This document shows, piece by piece, positions 26,309 through 35,224 of a stretch of DNA of 52,309 nucleotides. The position numbers were made by a program, and so were the translations under genes. The notes beneath the pieces were generated by a model. The model ran no database searches and was not told the origin of the DNA. It saw only the letters and a program-made list of their open reading frames with translations. Source of the stretch: Clostridia bacterium. Lineage in GTDB: Bacteria; Bacillota; Clostridia; Oscillospirales; Acutalibacteraceae. The DNA is taken from contig JAFRXS010000189.1 of the NCBI GenBank assembly GCA_017443405.1, positions 1-52,309 on the forward strand, read 5' to 3'. Numbering within the stretch: position 1 is the first letter of the stretch; the number at the start of each line of letters is the position of its first letter.

Positions 26309-27634
26309 TTATCCTTCCCGTTTTTTTTCGCGAATTATGAATCTTACCGGCGTGCCGCGCAGACCGAAGGCGTCCCTGATGCGGTTCTCGATGTAGCGCT
26401 GATAGCTGTAATGGAACAGCTCGGCGGAGTTGACGAAGCAGACGAAGGTCGGCGGGCAGGCGGACGGTTGGGTGATGTAGTATATTTTGAGCCGCTTGCC
26501 CTTGTCGGACGGCGGCTGGCTGACCGTTACGGCGGCGGCGAGCACGTCGTTGAGCGAGCCCGTCGGGATGCGCCGCGAGTTTTGGGCGTAGGCGTCTGCG
26601 GCGGCCTCGAACAGCTTTTCCACGCCCGAGCCCGTTTTGGCAGAGATGAAGACGATCTCGGCGTAGGTCATGAACGAGAGCCCGTTGAGCAGCGACTTTC
26701 TGAATTTGTCCTGCGTGTCGGTCTGCTTGGCGACGGCGTCCCATTTGTTGACGGCGACGACTATGCCCTTGCCCTGCTCGTGCGCTTCGCCGGCTATCTT
26801 CGCGTCCTGCTCGGTAAAGCCCTCGGTCGCGTCGATGATGACGACGCAGACGTCGGAGCGCTCTATCGCGGCCTTCGCACGCATGACGCTGTATTTCTCT
26901 ATGCTGTTGTCGACCTTCGACCTGCGGCGTATGCCCGCGGTGTCGGTGAGGATGAAGTCCATACCGCCGACGGTGACCTCGGTGTCGGTCGTGTCGCGCG
27001 TCGTGCCCGCAGTATTGCTGACTATCGCGCGCGAGTCGCCGCAGACCTGATTGACCAGCGAGCTCTTGCCGACGTTGGGCTTGCCGATGATCGCGATCCT
27101 GATGCGTTTGTCCTCTTCCTCTTCGCCGTCCTCGCCGGGGAGCAGAGTCACGACCTCGTCGAGCATGTCGCCTGTGCCGTGACCGTGCGCGGCGGATATC
27201 GGCATCGGGTCTCCGAGGCCAAGGGCGTAGAAATCGTAGATCTCGGCGGGAGGGGAGCCGACGCTGTCGCACTTGTTTATCGCGAGGACGACGGGCTTGC
27301 CGGAGCGCTTTATCATCCGCGCCGCTTCCTCGTCCGCGGCGGTTATGCCGGAGCCGACGTCCGCGACGAAGATTATCACGTCCGCGTCGTTCACGGCGCG
27401 CTGCGTCTGAGAGCGCATTTCGGTAAGAAGAGCGTCGCTGCTGAACGGCTCGAGCCCGCCTGTGTCTATGACGGTGAAGGACCTGCCGTTCCACTCGCAG
27501 TCGCCGTAGAGACGGTCCCTCGTGACGCCGGGCGTATCGTCGACTATCGCCAGCCGCTTGCCGACCAGCTTGTTGAATAAGGTTGATTTGCCCACATTGG
27601 GCCTGCCGACTACGGCAACAACGGGTTTGCTCAT
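26309..27634 (-). CDS. der: Ribosome biogenesis GTPase Der (EngA)
   Basis: An essential tandem GTPase for 50S subunit assembly. In 441 residues: first G domain with GRPNVGKST at 10-18 and NKCD, a linker rich in Glu, second G domain with GKPNVGKSS and DTAGIRRRSK, NKWD, then the C-terminal KH-like domain. Length and motifs are normal. It lies directly downstream of the DUF512 gene, an order conserved in Clostridia. The ribosome site is weak, consistent with translation coupled to the upstream gene 21 bases away. Confidence 0.97.
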   Translation of the reverse strand: MSKPVVAVVGRPNVGKSTLFNKLVGKRLAIVDDTPGVTRDRLYGDCEWNGRSFTVIDTGGLEPFSSDALLTEMRSQTQRAVNDADVIIFVADVGSGITAADEEAARMIKRSGKPVVLAINKCDSVGSPPAEIYDFYALGLGDPMPISAAHGHGTGDMLDEVVTLLPGEDGEEEEDKRIRIAIIGKPNVGKSSLVNQVCGDSRAIVSNTAGTTRDTTDTEVTVGGMDFILTDTAGIRRRSKVDNSIEKYSVMRAKAAIERSDVCVVIIDATEGFTEQDAKIAGEAHEQGKGIVVAVNKWDAVAKQTDTQDKFRKSLLNGLSFMTYAEIVFISAKTGSGVEKLFEAAADAYAQNSRRIPTGSLNDVLAAAVTVSQPPSDKGKRLKIYYITQPSACPPTFVCFVNSAELFHYSYQRYIENRIRDAFGLRGTPVRFIIREKKREG

Positions 27635-27655
27635 TTTTCTGTCGCTGTGTATCGT

Positions 27656-28963
27656 TTATCCGAGAATGGTCTGTACGAAGCTTTCGCCTCCGCCGGAGAC
27701 GGAGAGTCTGACTCCGAGCGCTTCGGCGATGCCGTCGAACGTCATGTCGTCGAGCGTCACGGGATCGTCCTTTGAACGGAACATACTGCCCGGGACGATT
27801 ATCTCGTCCGCCGCGACGCCCTTCAGCTGGGCTATGAGGTCTTTTCCGGTCAGCAGACCGGAAACGGTGACGGTGTGCCCGAAAAAGTCGTTCACTATCT
27901 CTTTTACGGTTATATCCGCTTCGGGGAAACGCTCCTTTATCATGTCCGCGAACATGAGCATCTGGGAGTATGACGCGGCGCCCGTCGCGATGACGAGCCT
28001 GCGCCGCCTGAACTTCGCTCCGGGCGGCAGGTCTTCGACGGCTGCCTTGAAATCGTCGTAAAGCATGCGCCAAAGCCCGACGCCGTTTTCGAGCTGATAG
28101 TAGTCGCCGTAATACTCCGCCCCGGGCAGGTCGCGTCCGGCGATGAGGTAGAACTCGTCCGCCGCGAAGGCGAGGCGCTCGCCGCCGCTTACGAGTATCG
28201 GAGCGTTGAACGCGTCGACGGCGTCTATGACCGCCGCGGCTTCGTCCGGCTCGTAGGTGCGCAGGGGGTAAAGCCCCTCGCGGTATTTCGTGAGCCCGAC
28301 GGGCACGCAGGCTATGCTCTGCACCGCCGGAGCGTATTTCTTTAATTCCTTAAGGGAATATTCAAGCTGCTCCCCATCGTTTATCCCGGGGCAGAGGACG
28401 AGCTGGGTGTTCATTTTTATGCCCGCCTCGGCGAGGCGTCGGATGATGTCGAGACTCTCGCCGGCGAAGCGGTTGCCCATCATCTTAACGCGCAGCTCGG
28501 GGTCCATCGTATGGACGGAGATGTTGACCGGCTCGATGTGAAGCTCGATCATCCTCCTGACCTCCCGCTCGCTCAGTCCCGTCAGGGTGATATAGTTGCC
28601 GAACAGGAAGGAGAGGCGCGAGTCGTCGTCCTTGAAGTAGAGCGACGGCCGCATTCCCTTCGGCATCTGGTCGACGAAGCAGAAGATGCACTTGTTGCGG
28701 CAGCTCTGCTCGGAGTCCATGAGATAGGAGGAGAATTTGAGCCCGATGCTGTCGGGATCCCCGTCCTTTACATGAACAACAGCTCTCCGGGATCTGCCGG
28801 AGGCTGTGGTAAACTGCATGTCGCAGACGCTGTCGGAGCCGTAGAAACGGAAATCGAGCACGTCGAAGATATCATGGCCGTTGATGCTGACAAGACTGTC
28901 CCCCTTGCGGATGCCGCGGAGGAAAGCCGGAGAAAAAGGTTCGACCCTGTCTATCCTGACCAT
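27656..28963 (-). CDS. DUF512 protein with PDZ and radical-SAM domains
   Basis: A 435-residue protein: N-terminal PDZ-like domain (VEPFSPAFLRGIRKGDSLVSINGHDI, quoted from family memory as the typical opening), radical-SAM cluster motif CRNKCIFC (Cys88, Cys92, Cys95), then the DUF512 domain ending in an NDFFGHTVTVSGLLTG stretch. The family is conserved next to der in Firmicutes; its reaction is not established. I start at ATG 28963, five bases after GGTGA; the in-frame GTG nine bases upstream overlaps that site. Confidence 0.9.
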   Translation of the reverse strand: MVRIDRVEPFSPAFLRGIRKGDSLVSINGHDIFDVLDFRFYGSDSVCDMQFTTASGRSRRAVVHVKDGDPDSIGLKFSSYLMDSEQSCRNKCIFCFVDQMPKGMRPSLYFKDDDSRLSFLFGNYITLTGLSEREVRRMIELHIEPVNISVHTMDPELRVKMMGNRFAGESLDIIRRLAEAGIKMNTQLVLCPGINDGEQLEYSLKELKKYAPAVQSIACVPVGLTKYREGLYPLRTYEPDEAAAVIDAVDAFNAPILVSGGERLAFAADEFYLIAGRDLPGAEYYGDYYQLENGVGLWRMLYDDFKAAVEDLPPGAKFRRRRLVIATGAASYSQMLMFADMIKERFPEADITVKEIVNDFFGHTVTVSGLLTGKDLIAQLKGVAADEIIVPGSMFRSKDDPVTLDDMTFDGIAEALGVRLSVSGGGESFVQTILG

Positions 28964-29062
28964 TCGATTCACCGTGGCGCCGTCTGCCCCGCGGTAATAA
29001 CGGAGAAAAGGCGCTTATACTACGGAAACAGAGCGGCAAGGTATCCTGTCGCTCCGCGCTGT

Positions 29063-29088
29063 TAAACAGACCTTTGCGTTAAAGGTCT
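29063..29088 (-). terminator. Hairpin at the rpmF stop codon, weak terminator
   Basis: On the minus strand AGACCTTT, loop AACGC, AAAGGTCT, then GTTTAAC. The stem overlaps the rpmF stop codon. Confidence 0.55.
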
Positions 29089-29273
29089 CAGTCCTCTTCG
29101 GTCGCCACGACCTGCTTGCCGTCATACCAGCCGCAGGAAGCGCAGACCTTGTGGGGCGCCGTGTAAGAGCCGCAATGAGCGCATTTTACGATAGCCGGCG
29201 CTTCGAGCGTCCAGGAGCTGCCGCGCCTCTTGTCTCTTCTCGTCTTGGAAACATGCCTCTTGGGTACTGCCAT
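29088..29273 (-). CDS. rpmF: Ribosomal protein bL32
   Basis: A 61-residue 50S protein starting MAVPKRHVSKTRRDKRR, with the four-cysteine zinc ribbon CAHC and CASC; this is the zinc-binding form. The start at 29273 follows GGAGG by eight bases. It lies downstream of the DUF177 gene, a near-universal pairing. Just upstream of the ribosome site is a perfect leader hairpin (29293-29309). Confidence 0.97.
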   Translation of the reverse strand: MAVPKRHVSKTRRDKRRGSSWTLEAPAIVKCAHCGSYTAPHKVCASCGWYDGKQVVATEED

Positions 29274-29292
29274 CTTTATGACCTCCGGATCA

Positions 29293-29309
29293 CACCGCCT
29301 GAGGCGGTG
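29293..29309 (-). promoter_or_regulatory. Leader hairpin before rpmF
   Basis: CACCGCC, loop TCA, GGCGGTG on the minus strand, ending about 20 bases before the rpmF start and close to its ribosome site. It may affect translation; no T run follows. Confidence 0.4.
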
Positions 29310-29377
29310 AAGAAATTGATGTATTTTCAGCTTATATAGCAAGGCTTCTGTGAAGCCGTCTGAAAATCGTTGCCGTT

Positions 29378-29881
29378 TCAGTCCTCCCCGTCGCCGCCGA
29401 GCAGGGCTCTGAGAGCCTCGAGACGCGGGTCGACCGGTTTGCCGCAGGAGCAGGGACCTTCGTTCAGGTCCTTCCCGCAGACCGGGCAAAGCCCTTTGCA
29501 GTCCTCGGAGCAGAGGAAGCTCATCGGGATGAATAGGATGACGTCCTCCCTTACGAGAGCGTCAAGGTCGAGCTTGCCGCCCGGCGCGCCGATGAGGTCG
29601 CTTTCCTCGTCCTCGGGACTTTGGGAAAGGATATGCTCCAGCGGTACCTCGTACTCCCTCGTCACGGGCGCCGCGCATCTGTCGCAGGGACCGGAAAGGG
29701 TGAACGCCGCCGTCCCCCTGAGCGTTACGACGCCCGCGTTGGCGCGGACGGTGCCCGACGCCCTGACGGACGAATGCTCCGCCGGACTGCCGGCGGGGGT
29801 TATCTCGCCCGGGTCGAAGACGTAATCGAATCCGACGCTGTCGGACGCTCCGGAAAAGACTTCTTCGAGTTCAAGTATCAT
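29378..29881 (-). CDS. DUF177 (YceD-like) protein
   Basis: A 167-residue member of the DUF177 family, whose genes lie next to rpmF in most bacteria and which has been linked to 23S rRNA and ribosome assembly. Visible signature: GPCDRCAAPVTREYEV in the middle, then CSEDCKGLCPVCGKDLN with zinc-ribbon-like cysteines near the C-terminus. The ribosome site is weak. It shares a promoter with rpmF. Confidence 0.9.
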   Translation of the reverse strand: MILELEEVFSGASDSVGFDYVFDPGEITPAGSPAEHSSVRASGTVRANAGVVTLRGTAAFTLSGPCDRCAAPVTREYEVPLEHILSQSPEDEESDLIGAPGGKLDLDALVREDVILFIPMSFLCSEDCKGLCPVCGKDLNEGPCSCGKPVDPRLEALRALLGGDGED

Positions 29882-29905
29882 ATCTTTTTAAACGGACTAA
29901 ATTTC

Positions 29906-29934
29906 ATTATATCGCAGTCGACTCTCAAAGTCAA
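29906..29934 (-). promoter_or_regulatory. Promoter of DUF177-rpmF
   Basis: Minus strand TTGACT (29934-29929), 17-base spacer, TATAAT (29911-29906), about 25 bases before the DUF177 ATG. Confidence 0.75.
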
Positions 29935-29946
29935 GGCGAATTTTCG

Positions 29947-30369
29947 TTAAATCGCTATCTTTTTGCAGAAATCGAAGATCTTCGCGGGGAGCTGATCCTC
30001 CTGTGCGGAGACGGTGAACACAAAATTCGTTTCGTTTTTCGCCGCCAGAGCCGCGACTCGCTCAAGAAAAGCGCAGAGCTCGTCCATATCCCTGCCGCCT
30101 ATGCGCAGGGTCGCGTCGATGAGTATGTCGGTTATGTCGTAGTTGCCGGCGCAAAGCCCGCTGAGGAAGGCGTACAGCTCGTTGTAGCCGGAAATGCCGT
30201 AATCGTCCGTCTTCACGAGCCTCGCTCTGAAATTGACGTTGAGCCTCATGGCGTCGTTCTTTTCGACGCAGACGACGTTGCCTTTCGACCTCGCGAGAGC
30301 GTCGTCGATCTCGTCGATGAGCTTTTTCGTTTTACCGGAGCCCTTGGGTCCGATCAGTAATGAAACCAT
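29947..30369 (-). CDS. Small P-loop ATPase-like protein of unknown function
   Basis: A 140-residue protein with Walker A GPKGSGKT at 7-14, a Walker B-like ITDILIDATLRI near 78-89, and a third strand NFVFTVSA. It consists of little more than a RecA-like nucleotide-binding core. I believe proteins of this type are conserved in Oscillospirales, but no function is known to me. It lies 34 bases downstream of pgi and is probably co-transcribed with it. Confidence 0.75.
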   Translation of the reverse strand: MVSLLIGPKGSGKTKKLIDEIDDALARSKGNVVCVEKNDAMRLNVNFRARLVKTDDYGISGYNELYAFLSGLCAGNYDITDILIDATLRIGGRDMDELCAFLERVAALAAKNETNFVFTVSAQEDQLPAKIFDFCKKIAI

Positions 30370-30403
30370 TTTGATTTCGTCCTTTCGTCCTTGATTATAT
30401 CGT

Positions 30404-31756
30404 TCAGATTATGTCGTTTCCGTATTTGGCGACGAGCCGCGCCTTCGCGTCCTCGTAGCCGGGCTTGTTGAGCAGTGCGAACATATTGCGCTTGTACATC
30501 TCGACGCCGGGCTGGTCGAAGGGGTTGACGCCGAGTATGTAGCCCGAAACGGCGCACGCCTTTTCGTAGAAATAGATGAGCTCGCCGAGCGTGAATTCGT
30601 CCATCGCGGAGCCGCGGACGATGATGTTCGGCACGCCGCCCTCCGTATGCGCGAGCACGGTGCCCATAAAGGCGGAGGAGTTTATCTTTGACAGCGCGCT
30701 GCCCGCGAGGAAGTTGAGCCCGTCGGCGTTGCTTGCGTCCGCCCCGACGGTGATGTCCGCCTTGGGCGTGTCGAACACGTTGACCGTCTCGAACATCAGC
30801 CTCTGCCCCTGCTGCACGTACTGCCCGAGGGAGTGCAGGTCGGTCGAGTAGATCGCGGACGCCGGGAAGATGCCCTTGCCGTCCTTGCCCTCGCTCTCGC
30901 CGAAGAGCTGCTTGAGCCATTCGTTCATCATCGTGAAGTCCGGCTCGTAGCTTATCATCATCTCGACGCTGCGGCCCTTCTGAAGAAGGATGTTCCTCGC
31001 GGCGGCGTAGCGCAGACAGTCGTTTTTGTCGAGCCCCGGGACGAGGTACGCCTCGAGCGAAGCCCTCGCGCCCGCCATAAGGGCGTCTATGTCGACTCCC
31101 GCGGCGGCTATAGGAAGGAGCCCGACGGCGGTGAGGACGGAATACCTGCCGCCGACGTCGTCGGGGACGGTGAATCTCTCGTAGCCGAACTTGCACGCGA
31201 CGTCGTGGAGAGTGCCCTTGTTCGCGTCGGTCGTCGCGTAGATCCTCGCGGCGGCGCCTTCCGCTCCGTACTTCTTCACCAGAAGCTCGCGGAAGAGCCT
31301 GAACGCGATCGCGGGCTCTGTCGTCGTGCCGGATTTTGAGATGACGTTGACCGAGAAATCATGATCCTCGCAGTAGGCGAGTATCTCGGACGTCTCGACG
31401 GGGCTTAAGGTGTTGCCGATGAAGAACACCTTGGGCGACGCGCCGAAGACGTTGTAGTTCTTGCTCTTGACAAACTCTATCGCCGCCCTCGCGCCGAGGT
31501 ACGAGCCGCCAATGCCGATGACGACGAGCGCCTCGGAGTCGCCCCTTATCTTCTTCGCGGCGGCCTTTATGCGGCAATATTCGTCCTTGTCGTAGTCAAA
31601 GGGCAGGTTCACCCAGCCGTGAAAAGCGTTGCCCGCGGCGTTCGCACGGTTTTCGTAAAGCAGGGAACGGGCAAGCTCGGTCTTTCCGGCTATCGCGTCA
31701 AAATCCGCGGAGTCGGCAAAACCGTTCAGGTATTTGAATTCGACTTTTAAAGACAT
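30404..31756 (-). CDS. pgi: Glucose-6-phosphate isomerase
   Basis: Interconverts glucose 6-phosphate and fructose 6-phosphate in glycolysis. The 450-residue length fits the shorter Firmicutes class. Family motifs: VVIGIGGSYLGARA, VISKSGTTTEPAIAFR, and HTEGGVPNIIV. The start ATG 31756 has a modest GGAAG upstream. A consensus-like promoter lies directly ahead. Confidence 0.97.
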   Translation of the reverse strand: MSLKVEFKYLNGFADSADFDAIAGKTELARSLLYENRANAAGNAFHGWVNLPFDYDKDEYCRIKAAAKKIRGDSEALVVIGIGGSYLGARAAIEFVKSKNYNVFGASPKVFFIGNTLSPVETSEILAYCEDHDFSVNVISKSGTTTEPAIAFRLFRELLVKKYGAEGAAARIYATTDANKGTLHDVACKFGYERFTVPDDVGGRYSVLTAVGLLPIAAAGVDIDALMAGARASLEAYLVPGLDKNDCLRYAAARNILLQKGRSVEMMISYEPDFTMMNEWLKQLFGESEGKDGKGIFPASAIYSTDLHSLGQYVQQGQRLMFETVNVFDTPKADITVGADASNADGLNFLAGSALSKINSSAFMGTVLAHTEGGVPNIIVRGSAMDEFTLGELIYFYEKACAVSGYILGVNPFDQPGVEMYKRNMFALLNKPGYEDAKARLVAKYGNDII

Positions 31757-31790
31757 ATGATATCGCTTCCGTAATTACACATTGTTCATT

Positions 31791-31819
31791 ATTATAACCC
31801 AGACGGAGAGGTTTTTCAA
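31791..31819 (-). promoter_or_regulatory. Promoter of pgi
   Basis: Minus strand TTGAAA (31819-31814), 17-base spacer, TATAAT (31796-31791). Confidence 0.7.
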
Positions 31820-31910
31820 GTATTTAAATAATAATTATGATTACTGCGGTCGCGAGTGAAGGGAGAAGTGTGAAAAGGGAAAAGAAAAGGGCGGGAGTTG
31901 CCCGCACACC

Positions 31911-32135
31911 GTTGGGAATGATGCTTGCCCTTACGGGCAAATGATGCCGCTTCGCTGATGATGCAGCCGGCGGCAATGATGCGTGCCTTCGGCACATTGA
32001 GGGAGGGCTCCGCCCTCACCCGGTCAATGCGCTGCGCGCAGTGATATGCGCTTTGCGCGTGATATGTGACTTCGGTACGTTGAGGGAGATCTCCCCCGGA
32101 GACCCGCGCCGCAAAACGCAAAACGCAAAACATAT
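31911..32135. repeat. Hairpin array with ATGATG-type spacers, then GTGATAT spacers and GCAAAAC heptads
   Basis: The 519-base gap 31757-32275 is mostly repeats. 31911-32000 is a string of mini-hairpins (TTGCCCTTACGGGCAA, CCGCTTCG-type, GTGCCTTCGGCAC) joined by AATGATG, and it matches 50486-50574 closely. It is followed by GCGC hairpins joined by GTGATAT, the 25-base segment shared with 24151-24175, and CGCAAAA heptads. An open frame on the minus strand here (31816-32133) is made of repeat and is not a gene. The purE promoter closes the gap. Confidence 0.8.
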
Positions 32136-32185
32136 ACGATTTCTGTCCTGTTGTAAATATATTCTTATATTATGCCCCGCCGCGC

Positions 32186-32214
32186 TTGACTTTTCGGGGC
32201 GTAAATACTATAAT
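32186..32214 (+). promoter_or_regulatory. Promoter of purE-sufC-sufB-like-ygjV
   Basis: TTGACT (32186-32191), 17-base spacer, TATAAT (32209-32214), about 62 bases before the purE ATG, which has GGAGG upstream. Confidence 0.75.
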
Positions 32215-32275
32215 ACACGCATAATTTCAATGGAACATTTCGGCTTTCGCCGGGGCGTTCCCGGAGGATAAGAGA

Positions 32276-32773
32276 ATGAAAAAAGTAGCCGTGATAATGG
32301 GCAGCGACAGCGATCTGCCCGTCGTCTCGAAGGCTGTGGAAACGCTCGGGGACCTCGGCGTGCCCGTCGAAACGCATATAATGTCCGCTCACCGCACGCC
32401 CGACGCGGCGGCGCGGTTCGCCGAGAACGCGAGGGAGAACGGCTTCGGCGCGATTATCTGCGCGGCGGGGATGGCCGCCCACCTCGCGGGGGCTATAGCG
32501 GCGAGGACGACGCTGCCCGTCATCGGCATACCGATCTGCGGCAAGAGCTTCGGCGGGCTGGACGCCCTTCTTTCGACGGTCCAGATGCCCTCGGGCATAC
32601 CCGTCGCGACGGTGGCGGTCGACGGCGCGAAGAACGCCGCCTTCCTCGCAGCCGAGATCATCGCCGTAGACGACGCGGACCTCGCGGGGAAGCTCGACGC
32701 GATCAGGGCGGCCGCGGCGGAAGAGGTCATGGAAAAGGACAGGAAGATCCGGGAGAGAGGGCAGAATGCTTGA
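32276..32773 (+). CDS. purE: N5-carboxyaminoimidazole ribonucleotide mutase (PurE class I)
   Basis: A purine-biosynthesis enzyme that moves the carboxyl group of N5-CAIR to give CAIR. In 165 residues: MGSDSDLPV, the active-site SAHRTP, and GLDALLSTVQMPSGIPVATV. It is separated from other pur genes here and overlaps sufC by 8 bases (ATGCTTGA), so it heads an unusual operon with Fe-S assembly genes. Confidence 0.95.
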   Translation: MKKVAVIMGSDSDLPVVSKAVETLGDLGVPVETHIMSAHRTPDAAARFAENARENGFGAIICAAGMAAHLAGAIAARTTLPVIGIPICGKSFGGLDALLSTVQMPSGIPVATVAVDGAKNAAFLAAEIIAVDDADLAGKLDAIRAAAAEEVMEKDRKIRERGQNA

Positions 32774-33509
32774 ACTTAAAAACGTATCGTTCACGGTCGG
32801 GACGCCCGACAGCGGACTCGACATAATCGACGACGTGACGCTGACCGTACCCGACGGCAGATTCACGATAATCACCGGCCCCAACGGCGGAGGTAAGTCC
32901 ACGCTCGCGAGGCTGATAATGGGCATAGAAAAGCCGACGTCCGGCACTATACTGTGGAACGGGCGCGATATAACCGGTCTTTCCATCAACGAGAGAGCAA
33001 CGCTCGGCATCGGCTACGCCTTCCAGCAGCCCGCCAGATTCAAGGGGCTCACGGTCAGGAGGCTCCTCTCGCTCGCTCACGGCAGCGAGCTACCCGAGAA
33101 CGAGTGCTGCGCCTACCTCACGCAGGTCGGGCTCTGCTCGCGCGACTACCTCAACAGGGAGGTCGACGATTCGCTGTCCGGCGGCGAGGTCAAGCGCATT
33201 GAGATAGCCACGCTGATGGCGCGCGATCTTCAGCTCGCGATCTTCGACGAGCCGGAGGCGGGCATCGACCTGTGGAGCTTCACGATGCTTGTCGAGAGCT
33301 TCAAGACGATGCGCAGGCTCAACAACGAGACGGTCATCATCATCTCGCATCAGGAGAGGCTGATGAAGATAGCCGACGATATCGTTGTCATCGCCGCCGG
33401 CAGGGTGCGCGACAGCGGCGCCGCGGAAGAGGTCTTCCCCAAGCTCATGGGAGAGTTCAATGAGGAATGCGATATGCGCGGCGGCGCGGACAGGGGGGAG
33501 GCGAGATGA
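32766..33509 (+). CDS. sufC: Fe-S assembly ABC ATPase SufC
   Basis: A 247-residue cytoplasmic ABC ATPase that powers Fe-S cluster building together with a SufB/D-type partner. Walker A GPNGGGKST, signature LSGGEVKR and Walker B AIFDEPEAGID are present. The start overlaps the purE stop by 8 bases, and its own stop overlaps the next gene by four. It is paired with only one SufB/D-like gene, with no sufS, sufU, sufE or second scaffold gene nearby. Confidence 0.95.
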   Translation: MLELKNVSFTVGTPDSGLDIIDDVTLTVPDGRFTIITGPNGGGKSTLARLIMGIEKPTSGTILWNGRDITGLSINERATLGIGYAFQQPARFKGLTVRRLLSLAHGSELPENECCAYLTQVGLCSRDYLNREVDDSLSGGEVKRIEIATLMARDLQLAIFDEPEAGIDLWSFTMLVESFKTMRRLNNETVIIISHQERLMKIADDIVVIAAGRVRDSGAAEEVFPKLMGEFNEECDMRGGADRGEAR

Positions 33510-34444
33510 TGCCGGAACAGAATATCACAAACACCGATCTCGGTCTCTTGAAAACGATAGCCGGGCTCGACGGCATACCCCCCGTGGGCGCGTACAACTT
33601 AAGACTCAACTCCGGCTCCGCGGGCAGACGCTCGACGAAGAACATAGAGATAACCTCCAAAACGGACCGCCCGGGCATAGACATACGAATAAAGCCGGGC
33701 GTGAAGGACGAGGACGTGCATATACCCGTCATAATCGACGCTTCCGGCATAGCCGAAACGGTCTACAACGACTTTTTCGTCGGCGAGGGGGCGGACGTTA
33801 CGATAATAGCCGGCTGCGGCATACACAACGACGGCTGCGAGGAGTCGCGCCACGACGGAGTGCACCGCTTCTTTATAGGGAAGGACGCGAAGGTCCGCTA
33901 TATCGAGCGCCACTACGGCGAGGGGAGCGGCGCCGGCGGCAGGGTGATGAACCCCGCCACCGAGGTCTATATGGAGGAGGGCTCCTCCCTCGAGATGGAG
34001 ACGGTGCAGATAGGCGGCATCGACTCGACCGTCCGCAAAACGCTCGCCCGCCTTGGCGACGGCTGCCGGATGAATCTGTCGGAGCGTCTTATGACTCACG
34101 GCAGCCAGACCGCGGAGTCCGACGTCGTCGTCGAGCTCAACGGCAGGGATTCCTCCGCCGGCATAATGTCGCGCACCGTCGCGAAGGACGATTCGACGCA
34201 GGTCTTCCGTCCCCGCGCCGTCGGCAGGAACGCCTGCAGAGCGCACGTGCGCTGCGACTCGATCATCATGGACCGTGCGAAGGTCAGCTCCGTGCCGGAG
34301 ATAGCGGCTGAGTCCGCCGACGCCCAGCTCGTCCACGAGGCGGCGATAGGCAGGATAAACAACGAGCAGCTGCTCAAGCTGATGACTCTGGGCATAGACG
34401 AGGAACGCGCGGAGGAGATAATAGTCGAGGGCTTCCTCAGCTGA
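33506..34444 (+). CDS. SufB/SufD-family Fe-S scaffold of a minimal two-gene system
   Basis: A 312-residue SufB/D-like protein, shorter than SufB (about 470) or SufD (about 420). It has the beta-helix core and the C-terminal module with QLVHEAAIGRINNEQL and LMTLGIDEERAEEIIVEGFLS (the end quoted in two parts). The HEAAIG motif holds the conserved His-Glu. With SufC it fits the minimal two-component SmsC/SmsB-type pair described in archaea and some anaerobic bacteria, where one scaffold forms a homodimer. Which cysteine carries the cluster cannot be fixed by eye. ATG 33506 overlaps the sufC stop (ATGA), with GGGGGGAGG upstream. Confidence 0.88.
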   Translation: MMPEQNITNTDLGLLKTIAGLDGIPPVGAYNLRLNSGSAGRRSTKNIEITSKTDRPGIDIRIKPGVKDEDVHIPVIIDASGIAETVYNDFFVGEGADVTIIAGCGIHNDGCEESRHDGVHRFFIGKDAKVRYIERHYGEGSGAGGRVMNPATEVYMEEGSSLEMETVQIGGIDSTVRKTLARLGDGCRMNLSERLMTHGSQTAESDVVVELNGRDSSAGIMSRTVAKDDSTQVFRPRAVGRNACRAHVRCDSIIMDRAKVSSVPEIAAESADAQLVHEAAIGRINNEQLLKLMTLGIDEERAEEIIVEGFLS

Positions 34445-34989
34445 TGCTGAAGTTCTCAGAAATGACGCCCGTTCAGATCGCGGCGCAGATTGTCGGCCTC
34501 GTCGGGCTGGTCTTCATCATGCTGTCCTACCAGCAGAAGGAGCGCAAGAGGATACTGTATCTTCAGATGGTCTCCTGCGCCGTCTTCGCCGCGGGATTCC
34601 TGATGCTCGGGGCGTACACCGGCTGCGTGATGAACGCCGTCGGTCTGGTCCGTGCTGTAGTGTTCTCGATAGACAGGAAGTGGGCGAAGTCGCCCGTCTG
34701 GGTCGGCGTATTCATCGCGGTCTTCACCGTCGCCGGCGTCCTCACGTGGGAGAAATGGTATTCGGTCTTCCCGATCGTCGCTCAGATACTGGGCAGCATA
34801 AGCCTCAGGCTCAAAAATCCGACTGCGATACGGCTCGTCAGCCTGCCGACCTCGCCGTCATGGCTCGTTTATAACGTCTTCGCGAACTCCTATTCCGGCG
34901 TGCTGACCGAAGCGCTCGTCACGGCGTCGATCGTCAGCGCGATAATCAGGCTGGACATTATAGGGCGAAGAAGAATCGGCAATGCTTGA
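34444..34989 (+). CDS. YgjV-family inner-membrane protein
   Basis: A 181-residue protein with about six membrane segments. The N-terminal QIVGLVGLVFIMLSYQQKERKRIL (quoted to show type; about 15-38) and ISLRLKNPTAIRLVSLPTS-type C-terminal segment fit the YgjV family. Its function is not established. Its start overlaps the preceding stop by one base (TGATG), so it is translationally coupled to the Fe-S scaffold gene. Confidence 0.8.
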   Translation: MLKFSEMTPVQIAAQIVGLVGLVFIMLSYQQKERKRILYLQMVSCAVFAAGFLMLGAYTGCVMNAVGLVRAVVFSIDRKWAKSPVWVGVFIAVFTVAGVLTWEKWYSVFPIVAQILGSISLRLKNPTAIRLVSLPTSPSWLVYNVFANSYSGVLTEALVTASIVSAIIRLDIIGRRRIGNA

Positions 34990-34997
34990 TTCAATTA

Positions 34998-35153
34998 GCA
35001 ATTAGCAATGTGCAATGTTCAATGAATGGCGGGGCTGCGCCCCACACCCAGTTGGGAATGATGCGTGACTTCGGCACATTGACGGCGCGCAGCGCCATAT
35101 AACGGGTGAGGGCGAAGTCCTCCCGAAATTGCACATTGAACATTGCTAATTGC
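34998..35153. repeat. MITE-like composite element with 26-base terminal inverted repeats
   Basis: Left end 34998-35023 and right end 35128-35153 are inverted copies with only about four differences. Each is built of 7-base units of the form CAATNNN (or complement). Between them are GGGGCTGCGCCCC, a short hairpin GTGACTTCGGCAC, GCGCGCAGCGC, and GAGGGCGAAGTCCTC. It lacks the middle hairpins of the copy at 50433-50645. No ORF inside. Confidence 0.85.
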
Positions 35154-35224
35154 ACATTTAGTACAGTACATAGCTGATTGCTGAAAGCTAAATCTGACAT
35201 CTCTCTCCGAAAAGAGGTATAATT

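Noticed and set aside
31816..32133. Minus-strand ORF in the pgi-purE gap
   Set aside because: It consists of hairpin and heptad repeats and has no ribosome site.
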